From Euclidia mi (Eukaryota > Arthropoda > Insecta > Lepidoptera > Erebidae), in assembly GCA_944739405.2 (NCBI GenBank), contig OX123196.2:52118196-52182195 (forward strand): a stretch of 64,000 nucleotides of DNA, given 5' to 3'. Positions 33,727 through 47,400 of the stretch are shown here, one piece after another. The notes beneath the pieces are model-generated. The model searched no databases. It was not told the DNA's origin and saw nothing but the letters and a program-made list of their open reading frames with translations. How positions within the stretch are numbered: position 1 is the first letter of the stretch; every line of letters starts with the position of its first letter. The position numbers and the translations under genes were made by a program.

Positions 33727-36472
33727 ATTTGTACCTTGGATAGCTAATTAATGACATTACCGTAAATTGTAACATTTTTATTACCGAGTAACAGAATAAA
33801 CATCAATAATATTGAAAGCATAAAGCATTATTTTTGGTGTAGGTATTCGTAAAACAAGTAGGTACGATTTTAGTATTTTGTCAAGACGATTAAAGGTTTG
33901 TCTTATCTTTCAGTTTTTATCGATATGTGATACAAAGATTGATTCATTGTTACCAAAATCAGCAACTGATACACATAATGCACAAATATAATTGCAAAAC
34001 GCATTGGAATGAACACACATGTCATGTACCTATATCGAGTTCATTAATGATGCTTACCCATATATCTTCGAAGCTGTCTGCACATGCCACATGTGTGATC
34101 TATACACATTGATTAAACGTTTCGCGAAGACCCACATATTCACAAAGCTCAGTCGATAGGTAAGCCGAGATAAAGAATATCCATTCCTTTCAAATAGATT
34201 GCTTTAAAGCCAAACTAATTAAATTCTCAGCGGATATATTTACAGAAGGTAATGGGAAAGCTCGAGTTTATTTAATGCGCTGTTGCAATTGCAATGTTTA
34301 GGCTTCCAGAGGAATTCGGTACTGTTTCAGGTTTGTGTCGTTCGCGCCTCGTTTCTTCAAAGTTAATTTGGCTGCAAGCTTGTATTAAATTTTACGCCTA
34401 AATAATGTGATGGACAGTTCAAATTGCTTTGATCGCAGTGGTGTTTTCGAATTGCAACTTAATATTAAGCATGCCTATCAAACTAAAAGTAGCAATCAAC
34501 CTTATATTACGCAATGACTATCTGTGGTCTGATTACAATATGTGAAACATATTCAGTTGCGAAAAAGTGATAGAGTCTGGCGGTTCTCCGTGCGAGCTAT
34601 TTTAAAAACATCAATATAAACAATAATTATGTTATGTAAAATCGCCTGAAAATAACTTTTCTTTTTTTAAATGTTTGTTTTTTTTAACATCAAAATTTGA
34701 CTTAAGATAGAGCGGATCATAATTCTTTAAATTAAGACGAGTATGGCATACAACATACAAGAAGTGGCGAAAGTATAAATTATTTATTCACTTATTTTTA
34801 ATGTGTTCCTAGATTATTTAAATCTTTATTTAGAACTGATTGTTGGAAACAATGGAGATTTTGTAACACAAGGAGTCGCTGCGAGTGATTGCTAGTATCT
34901 ATTTAAATAAAGCTACCAATAATTTAATTTAATTTGGTAAACCCATAAAGGAACAATAGCGACTTTAAGAATCCCACTGCTCATGTAGAAGAGATTTAAG
35001 TTGATAAACCAATATAATCATTCTACTAGCAATCTTAAAGCTCATTTTACCGTGTCCTGTTTGTACTGTATACGTCAACTAACTGTCAAAGAGATACGTC
35101 TTCAAGCGGTGACGTAGGAGTCAGAGTGTATCGTTATCAGCTATTGAGGGCGCGATAGTACAAGGTAATTGATCTCAATAGCTCACGTGCCATACTTCAT
35201 GAATTTAATTAATTAAGAAAGCGATGCGTATAGGCAAACGTGTGAGAGAGAGGGAGATAGAGGATATTTGTACCGGCTTGTTGGTAGTGCTGCGGTTAGC
35301 ACTTACAATTACAGACCTAGGATTGAATAAAAGAGTTTGTTGTTTTTTCTATCCTAGGCCTACAGGCCTACAGAACTGTAGGCCTAGGATTACTAGTTAG
35401 CTCTACATACCTAACTAGTAACTTCAAGGGTTGTCGTCAGTCACGTCCTTTTGCGGTTATTATAAGGATATCAGGACATTTGCTGTCTCCGCATATCGCA
35501 GTCCCATAGCTGAGAAAATCTCCCTAAAGACAAATAATGTCTTCAGAGACAGTAACAGTAACAGTATAGCTTTCAGGCTAATATAAGTTTAGTGGAACGA
35601 ACAGAGAACGGTCGTTTGATAACTTTTATCTTTTTTTAATTAGTTTTTATATGTCGGCTTCAGACAGGATGACACATTCCAAGTTTTAGTGCCATGCTAA
35701 AAGCGGATTAAATGTATCCACATGAGTTTTATTTGGTTATATGTGGTAGCTATGCCGTATCTATTAATATAATGTGGTTTGTTTAAATATTCCGTTTGCT
35801 TGTAGTGAATGGATGAACGTTCGTATTACCAAATTTATTTGGGATATAATTATGGAGAGCCCATGAATCTTTTGTATGTATTAAACTGGTTCTAGTCCTA
35901 TTCCAATTTACACTACTGCATCATCTGGATAGCCAGGTTTAGCAGCAGTGTCATTTGTAAGTGTGACACTCGTGAAGACCCGGAAACTTTAACTGCGTTG
36001 GATCTCGCAACGAATTTATCAGAAGAATCATCATTATCATCGTCATCATTTTGTCGTTCACTGCTGGAAATAGGCCACTTTTAATTTCATCACAATAGCA
36101 TTGTATGGCAATACGAAGTATAAGTATAAGCACTGCGGGCGCAAAAAATATTTTTTACTTAAACAACATGTCAATGAAGGTGACCTAATTAATAACGGCT
36201 TAGTATGTTTTACAAAAAAAAAGTATTACTATCTATCATTTTCGCTATTAAGACAAATCTAACGACTATTTATCTCCATATTTTAAATCCACTAAGCTGC
36301 TTAATCTACAGAGCGTGCTAAATACATAGCATTACTTCTCCAAAACACTATAAGTCTTAGAGATACTTAATATCTTTCTTTAGGGATAAAAATGTGGCTT
36401 GATATATAAATCAAGTTGTAGATAAAACCAAGAAGTACTCATAATTTCAATCTAAATCTTTATAAACCTTAA
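33727..36472. other. Intronic stretch with one hairpin and a repeat-tail fragment
   Basis: No gene supported. A small fragment CATCATTATCATCGTCATC...CACTGCTGGAAATAGGCC near 36026-36075 resembles the decayed inverse tail of the retroelement at 30563. Confidence 0.4.
35351..35390. repeat. Perfect 15-bp hairpin with repeated AGGCCTA units
   Basis: ATCCTAGGCCTACAG (35351-35365) pairs with 35376-35390 around GCCTACAGAA. The unit GGCCTACAG is also directly repeated, and GACCTAGGATTG occurs just upstream at 35316. Confidence 0.75.
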
Positions 36473-36844
36473 GGTGAACGCAGACTTGGCCGCACCGCAC
36501 GCGCCGCAGTATTCGCATTCGAATTCTTTATATGAAGTTCTATGCAACTTCGCACACCCACCGGCGTCGCAGTCGCCGCAGTCCCTGAAACGACCGAACT
36601 CCCCAAGCCGCAGCTGATGACGTCACCAACGCCCGCCCGCACGCAGCGGACGCTGCGGCTAGCGCGGCGCGGATGACGCCCACTCTTTATATTACAAACT
36701 GAATTAAAGAAATCAAGTGCGATGCGTGCGGCGACGGGGTTGACTGCAGTGACTGCGGTGCGGATAGATGTGCGAGGCCATTAACAAAAAGCGATGACTG
36801 CGGGGACTGCGGAGACTGCGGTGCGGCCAAGTCTGCGTTCACCT
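36473..36844. mobile_element. TTAA-flanked MITE with CG-rich iterons (type 3)
   Basis: 372 bp between TTAA (36469-36472) and TTAA (36845-36848). Inverted ends of 27 bp are perfect, beginning GGTGAACGCAGACTTGG then CCGCACCGCA. Toward the right end GACTGCGG-type units are repeated. The interior has GATGACGTCACC (36616-36627) and GAATTCTTTATATGAA (36521-36536), the latter shared with 32509-32990. No transposase. Confidence 0.8.
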
Positions 36845-38290
36845 TTAATGGTAGACGAAAAATAGTGTTTACCTATCTGATATGAAAATGTACCTAAATA
36901 ATGACACCGTGTTTTGACTAAGAATACGCGAATTATAATGATACTTTACATTAAAAACTTACTAAAGAATCTGTTTGCTCGTTGTAGTACCAAATCATGG
37001 AAATTAATACTTTCATCCTGAAATACTTTTTACATGGTCGGTTTATTGAAATAGGTATTTATATACGTCACTAATTATGTAAATAGAAAATTATTTAAAA
37101 CAGGTAAAATCTACGAAGCACATCAACTGTGATAAAAGAATCTTTACAAATTGCTAGCTTTTAACTCGCAAATCAAATTCACATTGCTTTCTTGACCGGA
37201 GGTGTTGAAAAATGTGAACAAGGTGCCGTTTAACACCTGTTGCTATCTGCTGAGAATAAATCAGCTATTTAATACCGCTAGTGCCGAGAAAAACGAACAC
37301 CTTTGAACTAAGAGGTACTTATATGAATTTCGGCTGCATACATTTCCACCGCGATTGATGTTTTGATGCTTCGATTATTTTTACGCGTTGCTACTTTAGA
37401 CAAGCGGAAAAGTGAATTGCGTACTATTAAAATGATAACTTAGTATGATGTATTATCTTTACTTTTGACTTATTTCGCTTTTTCATTTTCCCCGGTGCGT
37501 GTATAAAATAAAATAAATAATTTCTTTCTTTCTTTTTTTTCTGTTACATTATAATGCTTATACGAATTTTATTGTATTATATTTTACTTTTTTACAAATT
37601 TTCAACGTACTATGTACTGAAAGCTACATTTTCCAAGATCTAAGGATCTAATCCAATCTGAAGTTAGTAATCTCATCTTTACAATATCAAAACTATCATA
37701 AACAAATGCAAAGTTGTTGGAAAATCTGCATAGATTTTGCTTGATAGCTGCTTGAAGCAATATACATATTGCAAAGTTAAAATAATGTAAACTTCTAAAA
37801 CAAGATTATCATACTTGTCAGTAAAATACTGGTAGGTATGGACAAAAATTTTGAGCATACTTGAAACTTTTTGTTCTTTTTGAGCAAAGTATTATTGAGA
37901 TAAAAAGTAATAGTTTATATCAGCTCACTACTTTTTAAGTACATAATTTTCTTATTGTCAAATTCGATTGAAACATAATGCGATCATAAGAGCTACGAGC
38001 GCAGAATTTTCTAGCCTTATCAGATTTGGCAATATTGGATTAATTTGAACTTAGAGCGGCTCCGTCCTCCAAGAGGATAGGTAGTCGTAGATTTGATTGT
38101 CGAATCCGACAAAGGTTATAAAATTTTTAGATCCAGCAGACCTTGAAAAGGCTTGTCTGCAATCGCATTGCCGAGTAAAAAGTTACCATTCGGTGGATAC
38201 AGCACGTATATCTAGTTATCTACCATTTCATTAATATACAAGCGAGATTCAATGTTTCTATGAAGTACTGTTCAAGCGCCAACATGACTG
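36845..38290. other. Intronic stretch without recognised features
   Basis: AT-rich. A (TTTC)n-like tract near 37522-37538 follows TATAAAATAAAATAAATAA, perhaps a degenerate poly-A tail. No gene seen. Confidence 0.4.
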
Positions 38291-38468
38291 TTGAACTCTG
38301 TTATATGTTTAGCCGTCCTTAACCTCTTTCGGCTCACAACGACGCAATTACACTACGAGTTCAACATCAAAGCGATTGTTACTAGTTCTAATGCCACTCC
38401 ACAATCACAGTCCAACGATGTGAGCTATTTGACGGTGGACGGGCCAGACAGAGTTCGTTACGTCCGTC
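38291..38468 (+). other. Weak candidate exon with coding-like base use
   Basis: An open frame reads TTTQLHYEFNIKAIV and YLTVDGPDRVRYVRQYEVY. It has more G/C in third positions than the surrounding DNA and ends in ATTAG/GTAAGA, a good splice-donor match. No clear acceptor precedes it and I do not recognise the peptide. It could be a real exon of another gene, a decayed transposon frame or chance. Confidence 0.2.
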
Positions 38469-39434
38469 AGTATGAAGTGTATTAGGTAAGAGGGTAGCTG
38501 GACGGTCGGGTAATTACATTTAGAAATCGTGAGAACTCCTTTCTTTGAATTTGAACGCGGAGGACGTTGGGTTTTAGCGTTGGACTAAAAAAGATTTTAA
38601 GAGAAGTGACAAATCCGTCAAGCTCTATGATTGGCTTTGTTTAGTAATGTCTATCCAATCAAAATAGGTACTGGACGAACCAAGCGTAAAACGATTCGTA
38701 GTCTGGGCAATTTTAAACTTAGCATACACTTTGATGCGCATTCAATAAGTAGGGTTACTAATGAATAATATATTATAATACTCGTAGTTTATTATAAAAC
38801 TAAGTGTAAATAAATCATGATATTATATGCATAAGATTAGGATTATTTCCAAACGTAGCAATATTAAAAGCTCAGTTGCAATTATTAAATCAGTAGCAAT
38901 TTAACTTTAGACAGACATGATATTTCTTAATTTAATTGAACGAGTGCCGAGCCGCTTTAGATAATTGTACTCTTTGGGATAATCTCATATCGAATGTGGA
39001 TGAGTTGGTTAACACGATCGCTTTGTTAATTAACTTTGAGGTCGTAGGCTTGTTTTAAGTGTAGTTGGCTAGGTTTCCAGATAATTTTGTTTGAAGTAAC
39101 ACTTGTAAATCTTTGTGAAGGTATTAAATTGACTGAGAGATGTTAGTTTTGATGTACGAGTTGGTCAAAGTGTTGGTACATATATCTGTAATAACATTTT
39201 ACGAAGCAACACTGATCGAGTCCCTCCGTGACCACAACCGTTTCGAGCCAGTTGAAATGTCGGAAAATATCGACGTATATCTTAGTTATCACGATTAACT
39301 TAAGATCCGCTACATGAACTTGTATAATGGTAACAAATCGCAAAAAAAATTGTTTACGAAAGTTATTATCATATCCTACAGATATATGTTTTTTTTTTCA
39401 TCCTCATTCATGAACTGCACCTTTTACATGTTTC

Positions 39435-39530
39435 TCTGGTAGATAATGCCTACGGCATTAAGTCCGCCTTTGTACAATTTTTGTGCATAAAATTTTAAAA
39501 TAAAAATAAATAAAATAATATTTCTACAAA
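39435..39530 (+). mobile_element. Retroposon 3' tail (GGCATTAAGTCCGCC type)
   Basis: CTGGTAGATAATGCCTACGG then CATTAAGTCCGCCTTTGTAC, followed by an A-rich tail with AATAAA units. The same tail is at 44325-44402. Only the 3' end of the parent element is present. Confidence 0.6.
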
Positions 39531-42500
39531 CCCAATCTAAATATTACCACCTTTTTTTTTCTAAGCACCACGAGCTTATTTCTAGATGTAAAAGTAATAT
39601 ACTTACTGTACAAAAATATGATTAGACATTCACTTGCTTGCCTGTTGTGTGTATATCATCAGAGAAATTTGTATCAGAATATTTTTATTTATGCCTATAA
39701 ATAATACTTCCGATCTCTCATACTTTGCTTATCCTTTGATGTTTATGAATTCTATGATTGGTGGAGCGGTAGTAATGATTTTAATGAATGTCTGTAATAG
39801 TCTGTATGTTCACTAATTGGTGGTTTAATGATATCTATTTATAGTCATATTACTTTGGAGGGATTGAAGTGATTAATATAGTTGGGGCTGTGTTGAAGTT
39901 GCGGTGAATGAGTCTGCTTATTGCTGATGAGATAGGCGCTAATATACGTCTGCAGTCGGTTAATGCGGTCGCCCCAATGTTGAATGTTATGATGTCGACA
40001 CAGTGTAAAAAAATTAACAACCCTTACTTTCTCCTAGCAGTCCTACTTTAACCGCCGCATATAGTCAATAATTGCTTCTTCTTCTCCCACCGGTTTTATG
40101 CACATTTTTTATTGGGTTCGGCTCTACTAGTAAATCTGATCCCTTCTTCTACAATATTTTCTGGGCTTTCGTTGTCTCTGTGGGTCTGATGGACGTTATT
40201 TAAGGTTTTCATCCATGTGCTGTGGGTCTCCCACATTATGTCGGCGGTGGCTCATGATCGACATTTTTTCTGGTCATGTGGTCTCTATCAAAACTGAGCT
40301 TTTTTATAACATTATAGAGTGCAATAAACATAAGAATTGAATTTGAAACATTTTCTGTCTTCACACTGAGCAAAGATAAATATATTCATGGCTGTGTAAT
40401 GTGTGCTCTTCGTGTGTTCGTGTTCACTGAAAGATGAAGAGAACGAGCAGCTTCCAATATTTTTTCTTATATCCCATTTCACATTTTTTATGCTCCTTGT
40501 TTTCCTATCAATCAAGTTTCTTTAACGGGTCTTTAACTAACTATATTAATTACATTAGTTGCTCAACGCAGTGGTCAATACATGGGTCTGCCTATGCTGA
40601 TCGCACCGTCGGAGAAATGAGTGGCTTTAAGACCTTAATTTGGTTAATTAAATCAACGCTATGTAAAAATTTAATAAGCTTTTATGTTGTTTACAAATAG
40701 CTAAATTTTAAAATCTATCGTTGATGATGACGATAACCACAAAAGTATAAGAAGATCTTAATACATTGCGTGCTGAAATCCATGCATTGAATTTAATCGC
40801 CACTTCCACACTGCATGTAGTCTCGTATATAATAGTACTAAAGTGTATGAAGTGAATGGCGCGCAAATATTTGTCGTAATCAAGCTCGATCTCTCTGATG
40901 TCGAACAGATAACAGATCGTCCTATTGTGCTATGTGTGTTCAACAAACATACTACACTTCATGCTAAACTGTTTGATAGGACTTATCAAGGATTGTTTGA
41001 TTGCCTAGTCGGTGTTTTGATTGTAAAAATTGTCTTACCTTATAATACATAATATTTGGGTTTCTTGAGAATTTTTTTGTGGACGTTTGTTTTTCTTTGT
41101 AGGATTTATATTTTTCATTCTTACTTGATCACTTAGTTCTTTATTTTACATACTGAAGTTTCGGCTGGATGAATTACCTATATGTGTCTAGCAAATATGT
41201 GTGTATTAAATTATCCAATCAATATTTATACTTGCACATTATAATTATGTTCCTCTATCATGTAAAAACTGCTGAAAAGATTACAAAGAAATAATTTTCA
41301 CAGAGATTGCTTACAATTTTTGCTAACGATACGTTGATTACATTTTATCATAATTTCACGCTGGTGTATTTTCAGACAGAAACTAGTTAATTTGAAAACA
41401 TTTAGGGCGTTTATTTCAATATTCTGATTGAGATAAATTTGGTACACTTTATGCTGGATGATGATATTATTAAATTACTATAACAGTACGTAACGAGCAG
41501 TTGTAATGTATAATATAAACTGAATACAATACCATTATACATTCAAACCTAACAAAACTGGGCCGGGAAATTAGACTCCTCAGTAACACAACCTCCATTT
41601 TTACAGACTATTTGCACACCGAAATTACCTACCTGCCTTATAATTACGTAAAATAAACGATGCCGTTTTAATGGCAAGAAACAGAGAATGTTGTGTAGGG
41701 GGGCTCAAATAAAGGTCGTGTTGAGGTACAAAGTGGTTTTGTAATTATGTGGCTTTTCATCTTTCAATGTACTTAGAATATACGGCTCCATTTTGTTAAT
41801 TAGTCGTCTTCGGTAAAGTGAATGAGTGATTTGTGCTCGCAGCTATTTACATTTATCGATAATTGGGAGCTTTTGTTTGCCGCTTTAGGGTGAATGGAGG
41901 AAGCTTTAATGGGAAGTTAAAGTGGGATTCGTATTTAAAGGATTCTTGGATTCCTATTTATTGAGCGTGAGTCGTATCTATTGATTACTTTTAAAACGTT
42001 AGATGAAGACCTCTATTATACTACAGAGGTAGAATGCCGTAACGGAAACTTCGCAAACGTTTGTACACAAATGTTTACGAAGTTTATTTCCAGATATAAT
42101 CGAGTAAGCCAGACCCTAGCCGGGGACCGAAGAATAGCAAAGATTCGAAACAACTATTTGCGGTTAACAACTAGCCTTGTCTGGAGGTGACTAATTCTGC
42201 AACACCTCATATAACTTCGTGCATGTATGTATATAGCTGCCCCGGTTGGGAGTAATAGCTCAGATGTAACCGCGGGCTCAAAACATTACTTGATGAAAAT
42301 ACCTATGACATGGCTGCCATTAACGCCAGTAAAAATTTAGATGGCAGATAAATTAATTAAAAAGACTAATTTGAGTAGAATAATTAGTTTAATTAACTTG
42401 TGGCTTTGATGGTGTATCACTTTACTTGGTTACTCCACCTAACGCGTGTTCCGAGGTCGAACAACATCCTAATTTTCAGTTTCTAGGTCAGCAGGAAGTA

Positions 42501-43229
42501 CCTTCATTATTTGGGTGATCTGTCAGTTGGTATCAAAATATGTGTCCGCATGTGGCGCTGCATGTTGGTATGACTTTTTGGAGCTTTTGATTGGTGACAT
42601 ATTTTTTGGTATCTTTGTTTAGAATCTTAGACTTAGAATCCTAGATTGATGATAATATCATATTCATATTATAGCCATTTTTACAATTTAGTTTGATTAT
42701 TGATTCTACATTACCTTCCCTTTTTATCGGTTATTGTGACCAAAGGCAGCCTATATTCTGATTTATAAGGTAATAATACCTTTTTTCTGCGTAATAAATA
42801 TCAATCTATCCTCACAAACATTGAATTATAATAATAGTAGGACTGGCCATAGTAGCCATAGTTTAGTTGTTAAAAGGCACTGGATTCTCAATTACATTGA
42901 AACTATTCACACTTCTTAAAAGCATTTATGTTTTGTATATTATTTTTATGACATTTGAAAAGATGTTAAATTAAATTATGTGTAGTGTGGCAGCTGTTCT
43001 TTCAAAAAGTTAATCATCACCCCGGGATGCCTATATCATGAATATGAATACAATTAGATTCGGACGGGACTCGAGTTTAACTGTTTAAATACTTGTACTC
43101 AAGCGCTTTTAACTATGGCAAGTGTACCTAAGATTAAGATTATTTACTCTGAAGTAAAAGTTTGCCATTTGCCAAGTTAAGCGGCTTCGATACAGTTTAT
43201 TTAATAGATCGGTGACGGGTCACAATAAG
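39531..43229. other. Intronic stretch without recognised features
   Basis: Nearly 3.7 kb with no gene, SINE head or inverted terminal repeat I can defend. Several 60-90-codon open frames (for example 40434-40700 and 41981-42190) have no domain signature. Confidence 0.4.
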
Positions 43230-43385
43230 CAAAACCCTTCGCTGAAGAGAATATGAGTATCCCTTTCAGTTAGATCAGACGGCAGTGGGAAATCGATTGT
43301 TCTGTCAAATCTGGTAAACTAGAAAGCGGCACTTGGACTCCAAGGCTTGACTGGGATATTGCTAGGGTGGCGATGACGAGTCTAA
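43230..43385 (+). mobile_element. Degenerate SINE family C body type 2
   Basis: Weak match to the 3' half of the SINE at 63438: GAGTATCCCTTTCAGTTAG, GTAAACTAGAAAGCGGCAC, GACTGGGATATTGCTAG, then GGCGATGACGA. The head is absent. Confidence 0.45.
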
Positions 43386-43868
43386 AAATACATAATAATA
43401 TAAACAATATTCAGATAGACTTACTAAGTAAGTCATCAAAATTTGAATGTCCAAAACATAAAATAAAAAGACCTCTTTACTCACTTTCTGTTAATAAAAT
43501 CACTATTTGAATGTATTTCAATGTATTCCCTAAATTCCCGTGACGTGTGTATTTGGTTGTTTATATTTAGGCCAGCCGTGACTAAAAATGGCGGCACCGC
43601 TATAAGAGTTCACTCACAGACATAACTAATAGATACAAATAAACAATCCTCATGTTTACATTTGTATTAGTTGGTAAACATACGATGTAGTTTGATACGG
43701 TTTTGGACAATGTGTGCCAGATGGTAAAAGCTAGAGATTGTAATGGCATATTTGGCATAAGCCTAGTTATTGGCAGCTTGTACTTACTTAGCCCGAGTTC
43801 ATTGGGTATGTTTACAGATTTCGTGATGATGTAAATGTAAAATAATGTTTTTATTGCGATTTGATTCA

Positions 43869-43980
43869 TTAATTGTTGTTTCGGGTCTGCGTGTTCATTC
43901 CATGCGTTGGTTGTATGTCTGTAAAGTCCCCCGCGACAGAGGATTTAATCATAGTGCGGGTTTTGGCTTTTAAAAGAAAA
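43869..43980 (+). mobile_element. SINE family B 3' fragment
   Basis: GGTCTGCGTGTTCATTCC, GTTGGTTGTATGTCTGTAAA, GTCCCCCGCGACAGAGG and GTGCGGGTTTTGGC, then an A-rich tail. It matches the 3' half of 52904-53120. Confidence 0.65.
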
Positions 43981-44324
43981 ATGAAAATAATAAGAGTTTA
44001 TGAAGGATCCCTTGAATTAAATTAGGCATCTAACACCATAAGGAAAACCTGCGACATATTTCAGAAACAAAGAGATTTCTGTTCATTCTTCTTTATGATT
44101 TTGGAAGGCAGCATCTGACAACAACACTTAGCCTGCCACTTAGCCAGTACTGTGTTCGCAGGTGACATTGCAAGCAAATTAAAACAGCGTCTGTAAAACA
44201 CATTCACCCTGCAGCAAATGCATATTTGTACTCTACACAAATGATCGCTAGTGGACAATACTTTTCGTAACCTACATCATATACCTAATACACCTACTTC
44301 TTATCTCTCTGCACCACTCTAAGG

Positions 44325-44402
44325 TAGACTGGTAGATAATGCCCAAGGCATTAAGTCCGCCTATATACTTTGTGTATATGAAGAATAAAAATAAAGAAAT
44401 AT
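44325..44402 (+). mobile_element. Retroposon 3' tail (GGCATTAAGTCCGCC type)
   Basis: CTGGTAGATAATGCCCAAGG, CATTAAGTCCGCC, then AAGAATAAAAATAAAGAAA. Second copy of the tail at 39435. Confidence 0.6.
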
Positions 44403-47400
44403 TAAAGACCAATATTCGGTTCAGTAGCATCGATTAGACAAACTCTATAACCGTTGCATCATAACCAGACTAGTCATTACATGCCTATTCACTTCGTTAT
44501 ATAGCTATTCATCTATTCAGTACAAGTGATCAGTTCAAAGGTTAGTACGAAAGCTACTTACTCCATAAATCAGAGACGCTTATGATCAATAAACAATCAA
44601 TAAGTACTGATTCAATTTGTTTGGATGAGTTCGAAAATAAACAAATTTTCTAATTGAGTTTTATGATTTCCGTGTCATTCAATACAGTATTTATCGTCAT
44701 TATCAGCCCGCATTATTATGGCGTGGTTGGAGTTGAAGACATATTTATGGCTTGGGAGAAGACTGGGTCAACTTTGCTTTGTATTTTTTGTTGGCATTAT
44801 AGTAGAGGGATAATTAAGATGGTTGTAACATATTTCACGGATGATGTTACTACTGAAGAGTAGTAGGTTCTTAAAGGAAATTTGTTAGATGGTGCTAAGG
44901 TAAGAATTTACTTATTCCCCTTATTTTTGACAGCGTGTACAGTCGGGTCGGCCATGCCATATAATTGGCTGTTGCTAGGAAAACTGTTCACTTGGGCTAG
45001 CTACAGAAACGTGACGGGTTTGTTTCCTGCCGGGTGATCTAGGCGCTACCCACTATTGTTTTAGGCGGTTACTGTATTGGCCGAGAGGAAACGATCTGTC
45101 GTCATCGGGCTCTAAATCGAATCACAATATAATCTGAATCAAATATAATTTTTGCCTATACTCATTATTTGAATACACCATGATGAGTTTATTAAGTTTT
45201 AAAGCATAGAGCTTAAATTTATTTCAAAGTCAATTATAGATACGTCAAAACGATATGCATGTTATTTTAAGACATAGGTACGTTGCAACAATAAGCTTAA
45301 CCACCCAACTGACAAAAGCCTAATGATTTACACTTCAAGCCATGATTTGGGAAAAATTAACCTTAGCATTAACTGAACTCAATTGTAGCCAGCGACAACG
45401 GGCACCGATTAAGCAAAAATATTTGAAAATGAATTAAACCAATTAAAATACAGGCACGATCAGAATTAGTTCAAAGTATGCTTCATTAAATGAGTAGCCG
45501 AGCTTTATAAACAGCGGTCCAGTTCACAGCGCGAATGTTAAGCATTCCTACGTTATAAACATTCTTTGCATGGCTCGCTTTACTAATTTGTTCTTAAATT
45601 GTTCGATGTAGGGCTCTTCCTGGCCGATGCGGATGTGACGACAGATAATAGGGACCGCCAACGAAGATGGGTTACTTACTGGTAAAGCATCACTTAAAAG
45701 CTCTATGTCTACCCATAACGCCGACTGTAATGTTTTGCACAAGTGCAGCTTGTAGAAAATGTTGACATTTTTTTTGACGAATGCTGGGTAGTAAGGTAAT
45801 GTTTCAGTTGGAATTACACAAAACGATGAATTTGTTCAAATCTTATGGTCTGTGATTTATTAATAACTAGATTAGTCCTCTATCGTACTCGAGCAAAAAT
45901 TAAATTGGGACAGAGATTGGCGAGAACAACTCACAAACATTAGTGAAATAAAAAACCGGTTTCCGAATAAAAATATATGCCTCCGCGTTCGGTAATATAC
46001 TGTTCAGTTCGTTCATTTAATTATAGTAAAACTTTTAACCATGTTACACAACTGAAATATTTTTAAAGCCTCTTAAACAACAGATTTTATTCTGAAGTAA
46101 CTTTTATAAAATAATCTTTAATCTACTCAATTTTATTGACTTACTTTTGAATAGTTCAAAAGTAAGTTCATAAAAAAACAGACTGTAAAAAGGGTTGAAA
46201 AGTTTTTGGTGAAAAAGCTTTTAATTAATTAGTACTAGAGTAATTCCATCCATTACTTGGCTTGTTAAATTGTTTGGAAATGTGAAAAAGTTCTAGACAC
46301 TCTGCGTCAGAATATTTTTTTGAGTTTCATCATTGAATTTCGTAAAACCAAAGTTGGAAAGTTACTTCACAATACCTTGATACTCGTTTTGTTGGAGACT
46401 GTTTGTTATTACTTGTAGCCGTGAAGAGCATAAGTATATTATAAAACTTGGAGTAATAAGAAAGTAATAGTTATACGTCAAATTTTCACAATAATTTCTC
46501 GACATAAGGCTAGCCACGTCAGATGGGCCTGTTACGATTTGTATTAGGCTGTAATGCTTGCAGCAGTCTTAATTTTAATACTAAAATAAGTATACTATAC
46601 TTAGATTTACGCCTCCATATCTCCAAAGGGGCAGCGGCAAGTGAATATTGCATCTCTCGGAGCGCCAGTATATCAAGATCTCTCTTCCATTTAAAGAATT
46701 CCATGAATATTATACTGTGTATATTACTGTGTATCTAGGGAATAAGTAGTGGCCTGTGGAGCACAAACATTGTAACAAATTACCCGAAACACACAGTACA
46801 TTACAAATTGGCTCGTTCCAAGCAATCTACCTTGTCAAAACACGGAATTGCCCCAGAGCTTCAATTAACGAGTGGTCTCAGGAAACATGGGACCCTAGCG
46901 TGGGCCATTGACCCGGATACTTTTCCGGGGTCACATGACCCAGTTCAGACCTTGCGGTCTTCCTAATTAATTGGTATTACAAGGGTGGTCCCTTGTGATG
47001 ATGATGAAGCGATTTTTGTCGTCCAATAACGGTGAGGAAGTTTTTTTTTTTTGGCAAGTGTATTTTATTACGGAGAATTAGGTTCATATGAGTAAGTATG
47101 AAGAAAACGTAAAACGATAATGTAGCGTAAATACGCGGTGTCACTTCATAACATCAATAAGCTCTTCATTAGGGCCTATCAGACGTAACTTATGGTGGTC
47201 AATACCAGTTTCCAACATTTACGATCGTAGAGCGGCAAAGCAATGGATAAACGCAGCCCTTTGGTTATAATATTTTGTGCAGACGTTTCTAGTTCAAGAA
47301 AACTGCTTGAAGTAAATAAGTTGTTCAAAATCTGACGGTCTTTGTTAATAAAACGCAAAGTAAGCAAGCGATGTGCGTGTGCACACCGAGACAGTCTGAA

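Noticed and set aside
33911..34003. TTATCTTTCAG acceptor followed by 26 open codons
   Set aside because: No splice donor before the stop, and the peptide has no Cys or lectin character.
41340..41420. TGTATTTTCAG acceptor followed by 16 open codons
   Set aside because: It hits a stop with no donor; typical of chance in a long intron.
45548..45742. 64-codon minus-strand frame as an exon
   Set aside because: Looks moderately coding-like but lacks matching GT/AG sites and any recognised family.
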